Positions 12,045 through 25,200 of a DNA stretch of 64,000 bases are shown here, piece by piece. Position 1 is the first letter of the stretch. Each line of letters starts with the position of its first letter. A program made the position numbers and the translations under genes. A model generated the notes under the pieces. The model was not told where the DNA came from. It did no database searches and saw nothing but the letters and a program-made list of their open reading frames with translations. The DNA comes from Mytilus galloprovincialis. Taxonomy: Eukaryota; Mollusca; Bivalvia; Mytilida; Mytilidae. The DNA is taken from the NCBI RefSeq assembly GCF_965363235.1, contig NC_134838.1, forward strand, positions 14,974,441-15,038,440. The letters run 5' to 3'.

Positions 12045-12575
12045 TTGGCAAGAGCATGCATTTGAAATACCGAACTCTGGGGAAAATTCATATTTCAAAT
12101 GGCAAAACCAAAAGCTCAAACACATAACACGAACGGATAACAACTATCATATTCCCGACCTGGAACACAGGCATTATTTTTTTCTTATGCAGAAAATGCT
12201 GAATTAAACCTGGGTTTGTAGCTAGTTAAACCTTTCACTTGTATGACAATCGCATAAAATTCCATTATATTGACAACGATGTGTAAAAAAAAACAACAGA
12301 CACAATAGGTAAAAGTAAATGTAAAAAAATAGGGGTACAACAGTCAACATTGTGTTATAATCTTAATCACTATGAAACAAAGAAATATGTAACAAAGAAA
12401 CACAAAAAGGCATATAGACAAAGCAAAACAGAAAGACAAGAACGCAAAAATCAACTATAGCACAACGACATAATGACGGGATGAACAAGAACCGAGCCAC
12501 GTCAAATGGATATCTCCAAAGACAGATCAAACGGTAAAAGTAATATTCGAAAAGACCAGAGAATATCATCAAGGA
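12045..12575 (-). repeat. long mussel-type interspersed repeat, minus-strand copy
   Basis: Its reverse complement matches the + strand copy at about 14905-15560 in order: TATATGTCTTTTTGTGTTTC, an AGGGGTACAACAG-type segment, GTTGTCAATATAATGGAATT, AGCTAGCTATAAACC-type, a CAAGTCAGGAATATGACAGTTGTTATCC-type segment (less well kept here), and CCATTTGA. The minus-strand frame 12363-12572 and the plus-strand frames 14835-15124 are translations of this repeat, not genes. Confidence 0.75.
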
Positions 12576-12599
12576 ATGGAAAGAACATTTTTAAAGCCT

Positions 12600-14440
12600 G
12601 GCAACTCCAGCTGACAGGGAAGCCGATAATTATACTGATACGGATTTGAACCTAAATGTAAGGTTCGATCTATACGAAAACGATTATCAAGAACTAGTTT
12701 TCAGTAAAGTAGAAGTTAAAGAGGCCATTGAATTGTTGAAAATAAACAAATCACCAGATGTATTCGTTCTTACAGCTGAACATCTTAAATTTGGTGTAAC
12801 AGCTTTGATGTATTGTATTACTGAAATAATAAACAGCTTCTGTGAGGTACAAAACATCCCAGATCTCATAAAGTTGGGCATACTCTCTCCAGTCTTCAAA
12901 AGAAAAGGTATGAAACACGAAGCAAAGAATCATAGAGGCATCACTGTTCTACCAGTAACAGGAAAGTGCCTGTAATTCCTACTCCAAAATAGACTGAGAG
13001 TACTGATTGACGTCTTACAAAACCCTTAATGAGTTAATTCTAGAAGATGTGGATAAGAAGGTCCCATTGCACGTTTCATTTTTTGGATGCAAAAGCCGCC
13101 TTTGATGCAGTAGGCCGCTCAAGCGTATATAAAAAGCTCTTTCTGGTAGGTTTCACCTGAAAGCTATGGATACATACATACCTACTGAGCCATTGAGCAA
13201 TGTCCTCGGTCAAAGGGATAATAAATTCACAGAACCTTTTTCAATCCTACAGGGAGTAAGACAATGTGATGTTCTCTGACCTACTAAAAGTGTATGTACT
13301 CCAGATTCTGTTACATGGATTAGAAATCCTTCTTTCTTTGAGAAACGAGTTGCACGCAAATAGAAATATTCTACAGAAAAAACCTTGAAACAAGTACTAT
13401 CAATAACAAGTACAACGCCAGATTCAGCAACATACATGTACATTCTAGCCGGAGCTGATCCTTTAGAAAGCAACATTCACAAGAAAGCCCTTAGAATGTA
13501 TGATGCAGATCAGAGAATTCAATAGAAAAAGAAATAGCAGAAAGGCAATAATGTTTCAAAGGAATAAACGACAGTATTTGGTTCTCCCAAAGAAGGCAAC
13601 TACTAGCAATCAATGAATATCTGGCACTGAGATATTTGACAATCCTCCAACAACAAATGTCTGGAAAAATCGTGTATAATGCAATATCTTGGATACGCTA
13701 TATAACAGACATTGTAACTCTGTATAATAAGATACATTATATTGGAATTGACCAATACGCCATTGGAGCTCTCCATCCGGCATTAGCTAGACGTGTTAAT
13801 ACAACAACGAATAGAGATGACGCAAGACTACCGGTAAAGCTAAAACTTATGACAATAACCTACTTACTACATAGTACGAGAGCAGCTTTCAACCAGAATC
13901 ATTAGGCAGCAACCATTTGATTTTCTGGGGGAGGGGGGGTGCTTTTTTTCTTTCAATTTTAGCATTACATATAGTGGCAGCTGAGGGTGAAACAAACAAT
14001 TTTTTTTTCTCAGAATCAAAAACTAATTATTTTTTTCTGCAAAAAATGGAAACAAACTTTTTTTTTCCAAAAAAAAACCATAGCCACCCCCCCCCCCCCC
14101 CCCCCCCAGAAAATCAAATGGTTGCTGCCTTAGACCCAACATGCCAGACTTTCTCACAAGATGCAATCTTTTTGTCATCTATAAAACGCATGTCTTTCTT
14201 GCTTTAATATTACAACCTTCTTAAAATTTCTGTGTGTACTAAGTGTTCCATCAAATGACATTAAAACAATAGATACATTATGTATATTGAACCCGAGTGC
14301 TGTATTCTGTGTACAATGTAACTGTACTCACAAGCTAAACCTACCGGACCACCTTAGACGTAGATTGTGTTTTTCTTTACACGTAGGCAGAAATACAATT
14401 CTCAACGCCTTGTCTAGTAGCAAGAGAAAGGTATTAAGGG
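12600..14440 (+). mobile_element. degraded LINE (non-LTR retrotransposon), reverse-transcriptase part
   Basis: The frame 12646-12975 encodes the fingers region of a LINE reverse transcriptase: EVKEAIELLKINKSPD...EHLKFG and LGILSPVFKRKG...NHRGITVLPVTGKCL, a classic block. Further on, in other frames, come FLDAKAAFDAV near 13080-13110 (motif A) and LQGVRQCDVLS near 13243-13270 (motif B'). The catalytic ADD motif is not found. A C-terminal stretch STRAAFNQNH (to 13904) resumes after a nested element with DPTCQTFSQDA near 14131, the start of the C-terminal Cys-rich region. There are multiple frame breaks and an inner deletion, so the copy is dead. The clade is not assigned; a CR1/jockey-like relative is possible. 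Confidence 0.8.
13905..14129. mobile_element. 225-bp inverted-repeat MITE inserted in the LINE
   Basis: The left end GGCAGCAACCATTTGATTTT (13905) and the right end AAAATCAAATGGTTGCTGCC (to 14129) are perfect inverted repeats, extending to about 27 bp with CTGGGGG/CCCCCAG. Both flanks carry TTA (ATTA|...|TTAG), consistent with a 3-bp target duplication of the TWA kind used by PIF/Harbinger elements. The inside is poly-T/poly-A rich and holds a run of 21 C (14087-14107). It is non-autonomous. Confidence 0.85.
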
Positions 14441-14904
14441 CAGCTACCTCTCTGTAAAGTATTGTGTTCTAAACGAAAAACATTGTAAATAGAATAATTG
14501 CGACTTATACTCTACTTCAATATTATTAGAGGTGGTCCTATAAAGTATGGATCTTCTAAAAGACAATACAATACTATAACACGTTATTAAGATGATAAAC
14601 AATATCAGTACCCAAAACCTATACTTCAAAACCATCGTGTATCATTTGTGAAGTTGATACGGAATATTTATCAACAAGACCTTGGTATCTTCTGATGAAC
14701 ATTTTTAGAAAAAGGACGTAAATATATTTTCGAAACAAATAAACCGCACAAACCAGGCCTATCTTTCTCTTATGTATACATATTAATACATTTCCAATTA
14801 TTCACTAATAAGTCTGGAGACTGTAATCCTCAATGTGAAAGTCATTGGTTCCTGTATGTCTTGGGTTTTTTTTAAGTATCATAGATCTAGCCTTTGGTTA
14901 TTTC
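14441..14904. other. no gene seen
   Basis: AT-rich sequence between the LINE and the following interspersed repeat. It may include a decayed LINE tail or the start of the repeat. Confidence 0.4.
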
Positions 14905-15560
14905 TTTTGAAGAATATTGCATTTTCGGCTTGTCTTGCACTTTTGCTAATTGTGTTTGTCTATATGTCTTTTTGTGTTTCTTTACATATGACGTGGCTCT
15001 GTACTTATACATCCCGTTATTGTGCTATTGTAAATTTTTGTATTCTTGTCTTTCATTTGTACTAATGTGCTTTGTCTATATGGATTTTTGTGCATCTTTG
15101 TTACATATTTGTTTGTTTTTGTAGTGATTAACATTATAACTTAATATTGAGTGCTGAACCCCTATTTTTGACATTTTTACCATTATATCTATTTGTTTTG
15201 TTCACAGATCGTTGTCAATATAATGGAATTTGAAGCGACTGCCATACAATAGGTTTAGCTAGCTATTAAACCAGGTTTAATCCCGCATTTTCTGCACAAG
15301 AAAAGCCTGTACCAAGTCAGGAATGTGACAGTTGTTATCCATTCGTTTGATGAGTTTGAGGTTTTGATTTTTCCATTTGATTAGTGAATTTCCGTTTTGA
15401 TTTTTTTATCGGAGTTCAGGTTTTTTTTTGTGATTTTACTTTTTGAAATTTTTAATCTTGTTTTCGTTTTGGGTTTGGTTCGTTGCTGTAGTTCGCACAG
15501 TTCTTCATAGCTGTTAACATTCTCGTCCTTTGGTCTCATTGCCAATTATATAACATCTCA
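14905..15560 (+). repeat. long mussel-type interspersed repeat, plus-strand copy
   Basis: Contains TGTTTGTCTATATGTCTTTT, GTTGTCAATATAATGGAATT, TAGCTAGCTATTAAACCAGG, CCTGTACCAAGTCAGGAATG, GACAGTTGTTATCCATTCGT, TTTCCGTTTTGATTTTTTTA and GGAGTTCAGG. This is the most complete copy in the window; shorter copies lie at 16735, 40306, 42925, 44764, 52940, 57565, 61510 and 62030. Confidence 0.8.
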
Positions 15561-16505
15561 TTATTTTCATATTTATGGATAAATATGATCAATATAGTCA
15601 ATTTATATAACTTGTAAGTAAGATGTTTATTCTTCCCTCAGCGGTATTCAAACCTGTGTGACTAACTCGAGCAGTAAAAGCGCCTGTGCCAGGCATGATT
15701 GTTGTCGGGATAACATACAATTTTCTAGATGGTTTTTTTAAAATGTCAATGCACTAATACATCGATCTTGATCAGACTTATGACCAATTTAAATCGGTAA
15801 TAGTCATGTTAAGGACGACAGCAAAATCCTGAATTTGTATCCCTATGCGATTTAGGATCGGGATGCCTGGTGTGTAATTTTAACTCGGGTATGCAAACCA
15901 TACCAACGCATTAGATATTACCATTTAAATAAATAAGCCAAAAACTAAGGTGTTTTTTTTTCTTCTTCAAAATGTGGCCTTGAATTTGAGCTTGATCATA
16001 AAAAAATCGAAAGGACAAAATTTGAATTTAAACCCTTAAATGATAATAGGTAAAACAAATCTTTAATTGATAAGAGTAAATTTAGTCACCAAAAGGCAGC
16101 ACAATTTGACGATTTTACATTTTTCGGATTGAGGTTGTGGCTAACAACCAGCGTTCTAAAAACGACTATAAATTATGTGGAAATCGGATCGAACTATCGT
16201 TAGAACACACATTATGTATGACGATTAAAGGTCCTGACTAAGAAGTTTATAATGTGCCAGAAAAAAAATATTTTGCATAAACGATAATATCATAAATGAC
16301 ATTGTGAAAATTGTAGTATTTTGAACTGATTGAAAAAAACCAGTGAAATTTTAGACCCAATTTTACCTCTTTGTCCACCTACCCTTTACAAATATATTAT
16401 ATATATGTCCGTGTCAATTTTCGCCATTTTACGGGACTTGGAGGGCTAAAGGAAGACACGAATAAAAACTTGCAAAAGGAAAAGATTTCTCATAAATGAT
16501 AAATA
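15561..16505. other. no gene seen
   Basis: AT-rich sequence with no exon-like block or clear repeat. Confidence 0.5.
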
Positions 16506-16514
16506 TAAAAAAAA

Positions 16515-16600
16515 AAATGGAGATGTGGTATGATTGGCAATGAGACAACCTGAAACGAGAGGTCAAATGATGTGAGTATATAGCCCGCATTTATTCACAG
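16515..16600 (+). repeat. interspersed repeat fragment ('GATGTG..GCCAATGAGACAAC' family)
   Basis: Starts GGAGATGTGGTATGATTGGC and continues AATGAGACAACCTGAAACGA and GAGGTCAAATGA. It is the 5' end of the family only. Confidence 0.75.
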
Positions 16601-16734
16601 CATTTAAAAGATCCCCTGTCTCAATGAAGCCATCCATCTTGTCAGTTTCTCATACTTCTGAGATACACCCAATTCTTTCTCTCCAGTATTTAAATTTCCC
16701 CTGCTGCTTAAAGCAAAATGTTTTATTGAATACT

Positions 16735-16975
16735 AAAAAGTAAAATTACAAGAATACCGAACTCCAAGTAAAATTCAAAGCTGAAAGTCCTTTATCAAAT
16801 GTCAAATTCAAAAGCCCAAACAAATCAAGCAATGGAAAACAACTGTCATATTCCTGACTTGAGAGAGATATTTCCTTATGTAGAAAATTGAAGATTAAGC
16901 CTGGTTTTATAGCTAGCTAAACATCTCACTTGGATGACAGTTGCATAGAATTCGAAACGCAGTTTAATGATAAAA
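16735..16975 (-). repeat. long mussel-type interspersed repeat, minus-strand fragment
   Basis: Contains AATACCGAACTCCAAGTAAA, TGTCATATTCCTGACTTGAG, AAGCCTGGTTTTATAGCTAG and ACAGTTGCATAGAATTC, in the order expected of the reverse complement of the copy at 14905. Confidence 0.75.
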
Positions 16976-19117
16976 TAATATTTTAACTCCAGTTACAAGA
17001 AGAAGAAAAATTATTCGTGTTCAGTATTATTTGAAAACCCCTTTAAACCAAAGATAATGTCATTTTCGTTACACGGGATTGTTTTATCGTTAATCTTTCT
17101 TAATCCTCGATCTATATAGTACATATATACGCTACATTTGTAACTAAGATAAAAACAATCGACCGCACTCCATGTCAAAATCATATGACTTCATTCCCAA
17201 TATCATTTGATTGATTTTAACAACTTGTAAACCATTTGAAAGACAGATCCTCGAATGATCATATTCAAAAAGACATTAATATTTTATCAGAAAGTATGAC
17301 TCTTTTAGAAAATGTGTATGGAAGGTATGAAATTCAGATAGTTATCTTTATCGATTGATATTGTATAATCAACTATGAATAATAGCAGATGAACATATGA
17401 TAACGTCTATAACATGTCATTGAAACAGGACAAAGAACAACAAGAACACAAACCCTCACTCTCCATGCAGGCACTGTTAACTAATGGTGCGTATTCTCAT
17501 AACAAAATTGACCATATATTATCCCAAATTGTTTGCAAACAAATTAAATAATGATAATAAAGAATTAAAACCAATCGAGAGTTAAAAAAAGAAACATATA
17601 CCTTCGTCGAACTCTCCTCTTCCAAGAGTTCATTTGAAATTTTGTAAACTTCTCCTCAATATAAAACAAAGTGACATTAAAATACCGAATGGGGGGTTGT
17701 GTTCTGATTTTCGTTGACATCTGTTATACTGAAAGTTGTATTGAGAGCCGAGAAGTATGTTTCAAACATACATGTACATGTATCTAGAACTGTTACTCTT
17801 AGGATCGGTCAAATTAAAATTTACCAAACTTTGCCTATACTTTTTTGTCTTTTTTTGTCTTTTTTTGTTTTTTTTTTGTTTTATAAGCTCCTTATATTTT
17901 AATAAACTTCTGCAAAAAAATGACACCGTTAATGATATTAATTATATGAACGCAAGTAGACGCCAGCGCTGGGAATACATATCATTTTTTATCTTGACAA
18001 AGGAGGAGACTGGTTGATGCCCTTCCTTTCAAGAAACACTGAATTATTCTTAACTTTCAGACTTGAACTCGTATAATTTTGACTATTTTTGTGCGCATCA
18101 TCAGTTCTCCAAACAACTGACTTTCAGTATGCGCGATGACAAAGAAAACCGGAACACAACCCCCATTAGGTACCGTGCATTATTACGAATTATCATAGAT
18201 GTCTGCTTTCTTGAAGATATTCATAAAATACTTCGTAATGTTACTCTTTTAATTAATATTAGATATTACGTTTAAAAATCTCTGATTTAAACAAATAAAT
18301 AAACCATAACTGACAAAGATCAAAATCTATTGACCGTAAATAAATCTAATTGAAATCATATACTTTAATTTATAATTCTTTACATAAAACTTACTACTCT
18401 AATAAACCGCCTGAAGTTTGAAAAGTTTGCGGATTTAAGTTTTGTTATGGAAATTCTTTTGTTTGAAAGCGATATTAATAAGGATTAGACTGATGTATCT
18501 AACACAAAATATAACCCTTAAAATCTACGTCTTAAGAATCTAAAATTTGAATTTCAACCGTTTAAAGCCCTGCTTTATATTTGAATCCCCATAAAAGATC
18601 AAGTCGCATTTGCAAATTTGTATCCTTTCCAGCCGAGCGATTTATATATAAACTGTATCAGATATTTAAATCATAATCTTACAAAAGACTCAATACACGG
18701 ACATACAAAGGCATGTCACAGTACAGAAAACCATTTACATCCGATAGTATATATTTTACATTTGGATCCAAGCCCTGTTGAGCTTGGTAACAAGACAATT
18801 CTTTATCAAGCGGGTCTTAATTTAAAAAATTGACAAAAATCTGTAGAGGACAAAAGGGTATCGTATTTGTTTGTGTGTAGAAAAATCAATGTGTTTTAAG
18901 TCAACTTTGTAAATTGATAACAGGAAAACTATACATAAATTAAAATGTAATATATGGATTTCTGCCAGTGTGGGTATGAAGTGAGGAACGAAGACCCAAC
19001 ACTCAACAATTTTGCCGGAGGGACATAATAATGAAACATCTTGATTGATATTTTTTGGATTTGAATAAAAAAGGAGATATACATAGTAATTAATAAATAT
19101 CTGTGTTTTCCGGAATA
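16976..19117. other. upstream region of gene A; no gene seen
   Basis: AT-rich sequence with poly-T runs near 17845. The open frames at 17714-18017, 18063-18275, 18618-18833 and, on the minus strand, 18822-19196 have no recognisable motif or splice context. The gene A promoter should lie here or in an unseen 5' exon; no TATA box or initiator can be assigned with confidence. Confidence 0.45.
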
Positions 19118-19271
19118 ATGAGTGGAGTAGTTTTACCACACATTCCTGGCGCTGCTCCGTCATACACCAGATCCCTACCCGCGGGATTTGACTCAAGATC
19201 TCGACCCTTGAGTTCGAGTAGTAATGCTAGTGGTTATACTGTAGTTCCTCACGTATATTATGGATCGCACG
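19118..19271 (+). CDS. Gene A exon 1 (start codon)
   Basis: ATG at 19118 with A at -3 and an in-frame TAA at 19094-19096, so the frame cannot extend upstream without splicing. Encodes MSGVVLPHIPGAAPSYTRSL, then a Ser/Arg-rich stretch ending HVYYGSH. The donor is CACG|GTAAGT, leaving phase 1. Confidence 0.7.
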
Positions 19272-22200
19272 GTAAGTCTATATAGATTGTTTTCTATTTT
19301 TTTTTTTTACATTGTTAATATTTAATGATTTGAAAGAATAATGTTTGAATTGTATCGATAAAATGTAACATTAAAATAAATTTGTAATTTTATGGTTTTA
19401 TGTTTCATGAAAATGTCTAATTGTTTTGATAAACATCTCTTGGCTTGAACTTGTATGTAATATAATGAAGGATAGCATTTTTAGGTCCACAAAAAAGAAT
19501 GATAAAAGAGACCATCGTACGCCCATTTAAGATCATAATTATTTGGGTTTGACTCATCCTCTTGCATGTTGTGATCTTTTAATTTGTAAATTTTAGGAAA
19601 CTTACAACTATTGACCTGAAGTAAATCCTATTGAAAATTGATCAAAGACAAGAATAATTCATCTTATATGCACGCATGTTGTATAAATAAATGAATTGCG
19701 AAGTTTACTATCGATAATATCCTCTCTTTCGGGTTGAAGCTTAGATAAACACATCTTTTCACAAAAAGTCCTTAGTATTTTGTTTAACCTCTAACTGGCA
19801 GCAGTATAGTGTACATATGATCAATGCACATAATAAAGCTATTTATTTATTCTTTTAAAATTACTTTTTTACTTGCTGAATGGAATATGCAAAAATCCTT
19901 TTTTATTTGCCATTAGATTTATGAGTTGACCATTTATATCTGGTCAGACAGACTTTGAAAATAGAATTATAAGGACCAAAATTGTGTATATTGTGTAAAC
20001 AATTTTCATTTTGGAGATCCGATCCTCGTGTTCTACCTCTGCACAAATTTATGCATGGTTATACCAAAAGACATTCTAGCGGTAGGGGGGGGGGGGGGGG
20101 GGGTAAACAATGGTGTTTATATCTTAACCCTCCCCTAATTACCTCCATAAGTGAATTAATAAATATGAAAAGAAAAATGTAAGGAAAATAAGGAAAATAT
20201 GTATGTCGAGGTCATTATCTAGTTTCAACACTGATCTATATGTTCGTTGGGTGACATGTTATTTCATTATACATACTCCAATTTCTTTATGTTCCTAGAT
20301 ACATGTACCTCCTGTGTTACTAATTTCTAACCTCCTTGGGTTTTTCAGTGGTAATCAATTTAGTTAGCCCTTAAATAGGTTCAGGGATCCTAGTTAACAC
20401 AGTAACTTCTAGATATATTTAAGATATTTGCTGCTGCACAAACCAACTGGATCTTTCTCGTGTTGAATGTTTGATTTGTAATTTTCCTAACTACTCCCAA
20501 TGTTTACCTATCTAAAATATTGTTTTGGTTTTAATAAGTTTCTCTCATACGTTACATGGTATTTATTGTATCTATTCATCGATTTCTATTGTTAGTTACT
20601 TTATTTGGAGTGTTGAGAGTCCATAAATCTACATTTATAACACGTACAACTACCTAGTTGCTGTTTTTAAGTCAAACTTCCAGCCGATAAATAAGTTAAA
20701 CTGACCTGTAAATCAATAGTTTTTCAAGAGGACTACTAGTTTTATCTATTTAACTACAGACGACATATTCACACGCTACCTTTGTTTTACTTTCTGATTG
20801 ATTGTTGCCGTACTATACCAGTCCTTAAGTGGAATGCAATCCTCCAGCCTTGGCTAAGGCCACGTAAAAATGTCACGAGGTCAATAAATTGTAATCCTTT
20901 CCCTAACTTCGAATAAAACAAGAAGTCAAAACAAGCTCTTATACATGCATATTGGTTTTAGATTCGATCTTGAAATACAGAAGCTTTCAAAGTTTATGGT
21001 TTACTTATAAGAGAGTGCTCTTAAAATTTATTCTCTAATGTCTGAGGATTTTTTTATGCCCCATTTATTGGCATTATGTTTTCTGATCTGTGCGTCCGTC
21101 TGTTCGTTCGTTCGTCCGTTCATCTGTCCATCTGTCCCGCTTCAGGTTAAAGTTGTTGGTCGAGGTAGTTTTTGATGAAGTTGTAGTCCAATCAACTTGA
21201 AACTTAGTACAAATGTTCCGTATGATATGATCTGTCTAATTTTAATGCCAAATTAGAAATTTTCCCTCATTTTCACGGTCCACTGAACATAGAAAATGAT
21301 AGTGCGGATGGGACATCCGTGTACTGGGGACTCATTCTTTTTATATATATATATATTAACATGAAAAATAAACAATATGGACTTATATAACCGATTTGGT
21401 ATATGTATTGTGATATACATTACAATCTAAGTAGACGGAAGGGAAGAGAAATTTTTGATACATCTTTTACTTAATGAGAAGGGCATCAGTATTATATAAA
21501 ATATCTGGCATACATAAAAGGCAATATTTATATGCACATTTTCTTTTGGAGGCATTTTCCCGTTTACTAAACAGGTGAACATTTGAGGGTTTTGTAATTC
21601 GGAAACTTAAATGCACATATTCGACAGAACTTTTGCTTTTAGATTTCTTCATATCCACACTCTTTGCTTAAATCTTATCTCAAATCGGTAATCCTTCATT
21701 TCAAATTATAGGGAACTGACGATATTAAGGTCATATTAATGTAGCCATAATATCGTAAATCTAATTGTATTTTATTTTTTAGCTTGACATAGAGACCCAG
21801 ATTTAAAAATTATGTAAAATTATTTTGGTTATCAACAGTAATAACAACTCCTTGAAACACTCCTGTTCAAGTATATGAAAATGTTATTATAACGAGGAGT
21901 AGCAGTTAATAATTACAAACCTGGTAATATATCCCCTTTAATAAACTGTTACTTTTACAAATAGAGAAAGCTGTTTCTGCTTCTCAATCAAAAAGGAAAG
22001 TCATACTCTTGTACAAATAAGTATTCACTTAAATAAATATGTAATTGTGTCTTGAAAGGTATATTTAAAATATTTATCCCTAAAATAGTATATTAAATAG
22101 GACACCTTTAAATTATCGGTATATAAAAGACAGTTAATTCTACAGTGTATAGGTAATGGGAATATCGTGTAGTCTTTTGTCAGAAAATTCACTTTTAATT

Positions 22201-25200
22201 TAGTCTACAACAAGAAAATAAATAAGAGGTGCGTTTCCATTTTCCAAAGGTTCAACTAGTTCTAAACCAGTGTGAAACATTAATGTGTCCCCAATACACT
22301 GATGCCCCACTCGCACTATCATTTTCTATGTTCAGTGGACCGTGAAATTGGGGTGAAAACTCTAATTTGGCAATAAAATTGAAAAGATCAGATTTGAGGG
22401 AACATGTGTACTAAGTTTCAAGTTGATTGGACTTCAACTTCATCAAAAACTACCTTGACCAAAAACATTAACCTGAAGCGGGACAGACGGACGAACGAAC
22501 GAACAGACCAGAAAATATGATGCCCCTCTACTATCGTAGGTGGGGTATAAAAAACATGTGTCCAAAGAGGACATTCAGATAGATTGAGTAAACTTACAAG
22601 TAGAATCTACACTCTGCCTAAGATGTGATCACCTCGTATACCTTCCAAAATGTGAAAACTTCAGTCATAAATAGAATTAATATGCGTCTCTTTTTATCGT
22701 GAGAATAAAGAAAAACCATACATTTGGTGTCTGTTGTATGTTTTGGAGAGTATTTCAGTCAATTTTTGCTACATTTTGAACTTCAAACATAACATTCAAT
22801 ACAAAATGTGAGAATGCGATACCCCGCCCTTATCCATGTTTTCAATGTTGAAAGTCTTTAACGTATGTCCTATTTGTTCCATGTTAGTCCAGAAAATTCT
22901 ATGCTACTTCAAACAAGATTAATTATCATTAATTGCCGATTTGCTTATTGAATTTTATAATAATATATTTTTCTGCGTAATTTTAAACATTACACGCATA
23001 CCTATATATCAAAGAGATAAAAGTACTTACAATGTACTTGATGGTTAAGGGTGATATTATGTGGAATCAAAACGAGGTACGCAGATTAAATTATCAACAT
23101 CTTTCATAAAAATACGATAATAGAACAACAAGATAAATCGGAATTTAATGCAAAATATTGTTTGGTTAACTTAAAGTTTATTAAAAGGTTTATAGATGGT
23201 GTTTATTTTACAACTTTGAGATCTTTATTAATTTGTTTGCAGAATTTGATTATTAAACCTAGTACATTAAAATTAAATACTGGCCGTCGTGTATTCTTAA
23301 AGGGGGTATTTAATGGTAATCATGCATATTTATGGTTATTCAATGGTGTTTCAATGCAATCAAGGATAAAATCGTAAACATGTTGACATCTATTGCCCTG
23401 AACGATATGACAAGAATATTGGAATAATGTCCTGATCAATGACGCTACAAAAAAATGAAAATATTTCAAATTAAATAATTATTCACTCGTTACTTCGAGT
23501 AATCTCTACGGGATGGATGATGGAATTTTATGTTTTAATGTATTTTATTCAACTATGATTGACTTACTATAATTAACTCTCTGTGTGAAATTTGGAAATA
23601 ATTCTGTAAGAAAATGAGTTCTACTGTTGGGTTATAAGTTTCAGAATTGTCTGTTTCACTTACATACTTCTTCAAACGTTCTATTATTACATTTTTCTGC
23701 AGTTTATTTTAATAAAAACATGCAGAACCTTTTATATATGAAGGGAAAATGTGAACTTATCAATATAATAAAACACATCGTAACTTCCAACATGCAAACA
23801 CCAAACTTTCATGAACAACGTTACATTAGTTTAGTGTACTAGTAACTCAAACTTCTGTTTTACTGAAAATACAGATACTTCTGTATAAAAAAGAAGATGT
23901 GGTTTATAAATTGCTAATGAGACAACTCTTCACACAAGAGACCAAATAACATAGAAGTTAAGAACGACGAGGTTACTGTACGGCCTTCAATAATGAGCAA
24001 ACCCCATACCGCATAGTCAACTAAAAAAGGCCCCTAAATGACAAATATAGAACAGTTCAAACGAGAAAAACCAACGGGCTGATTTGTGTTTTAAAAAAAA
24101 CAAACAATGAACGAAATACAAATATGATATTATTCAGCAATAAACGACAACCGCTGATTATTAGGCTCCTCCTGGCTTAGGGCAGATATACACAGAATGT
24201 GGACTGGTGGGGTTATAAATACCAATGTTAGCAGACTAAACCCTTATGCTTTTACTTTCAAAACCTACATGTATGCTCAATACACTACATGTATCAATTA
24301 CTGATTGTCCCGTACGCTTAATAGTAAGATCAATTATCGAGATAAAGCAGAAGGGTGGCATCATATATTCACAGTGTGTCGTGTGTGCATTTCTCAATGG
24401 ATGAAAGTCACTCTCTTTCGTTGTCATAGAACGAAACATTACGGTTAATGAACCTAAAAAACGGCTTAATTAATATTTGATTGTTATGTTTTGTCTGTTG
24501 CACAACAATATACCAATGTCAGTATTAAGAGAAGGGATGGATTCACCCAAATAGTCTAACTATATAAATCCTTGATTTGACCAAGTTTGTACCTATCGTA
24601 AATGAGTATATTCTAAAATGTGGATTAATCACTATTGTAAGAACACTACGTAATCTTTTTTTAGAGGACCTTGCTTGTGTTAATACAGTGATAATAAAAA
24701 TGCGTTCTTCTTTTTTTCAGATATATGCAGTTTCCGTGGACCCACACGATCTAGTGGACGTTCATACTCAAAATTACCCTCACTCAGACATAAGGTAAAG
24801 TTTCGAATACACAATCGCACAGTTTTTTTTTTTTTTGTTTTTTTTTTTTTTTTTTTCCTTTTTTTTCTTTTGTTGTACTCTTTTATGGAGAGCGCAGGGT
24901 TAAACTTGCAAGCATTTCGAATTTCGACATGATTAAGTTACAGTTCGATAAGGATGGGATGTCACAAGTTGAACAACTCCATTGAAATAGCAGCATCACA
25001 AAGAAAATAAAAAAAGCCGCCAGATGTTGACATACTGACTTCTGTTATACCATGCATACCTATTTTATTTACAAAATACTGCTTCAAACAATTCAAATAA
25101 TCGTGCCTTAAGAATTTTATTTTTAATATCGCATTCTCTTTAAGTTTTAAATCTGTTATTTTTTTTTTTAATAAATTGTTACACATAAATTGGAACGTAA

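Larger units (their letters stand above)
19272..24720 (+). other. Gene A intron 1 (repeat-rich)
   Basis: A 5.4-kb intron. It holds a run of G (about 20086-20103), two ATGCCCCAC elements in opposite orientation and an interspersed repeat at 23890. The other open frames inside have no motif. Confidence 0.6.

Noticed and set aside
14835-15124. Hydrophobic frames (...VYMSFCVSLHM...) and the minus-strand frame at 12363-12572, which look like membrane proteins
   Set aside because: Both are the same interspersed repeat on opposite strands, and the hydrophobic look comes from T-rich DNA.
18822-19196. 124-codon minus-strand frame overlapping gene A exon 1
   Set aside because: No motif and no splice context, and it is antisense to a well-supported start exon.
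20086-20103. Long G run (and the C run at 14087-14107) as quadruplex regulatory sites
   Set aside because: Single homopolymers inside or beside repeats; slippage explains them and nothing ties them to a promoter.
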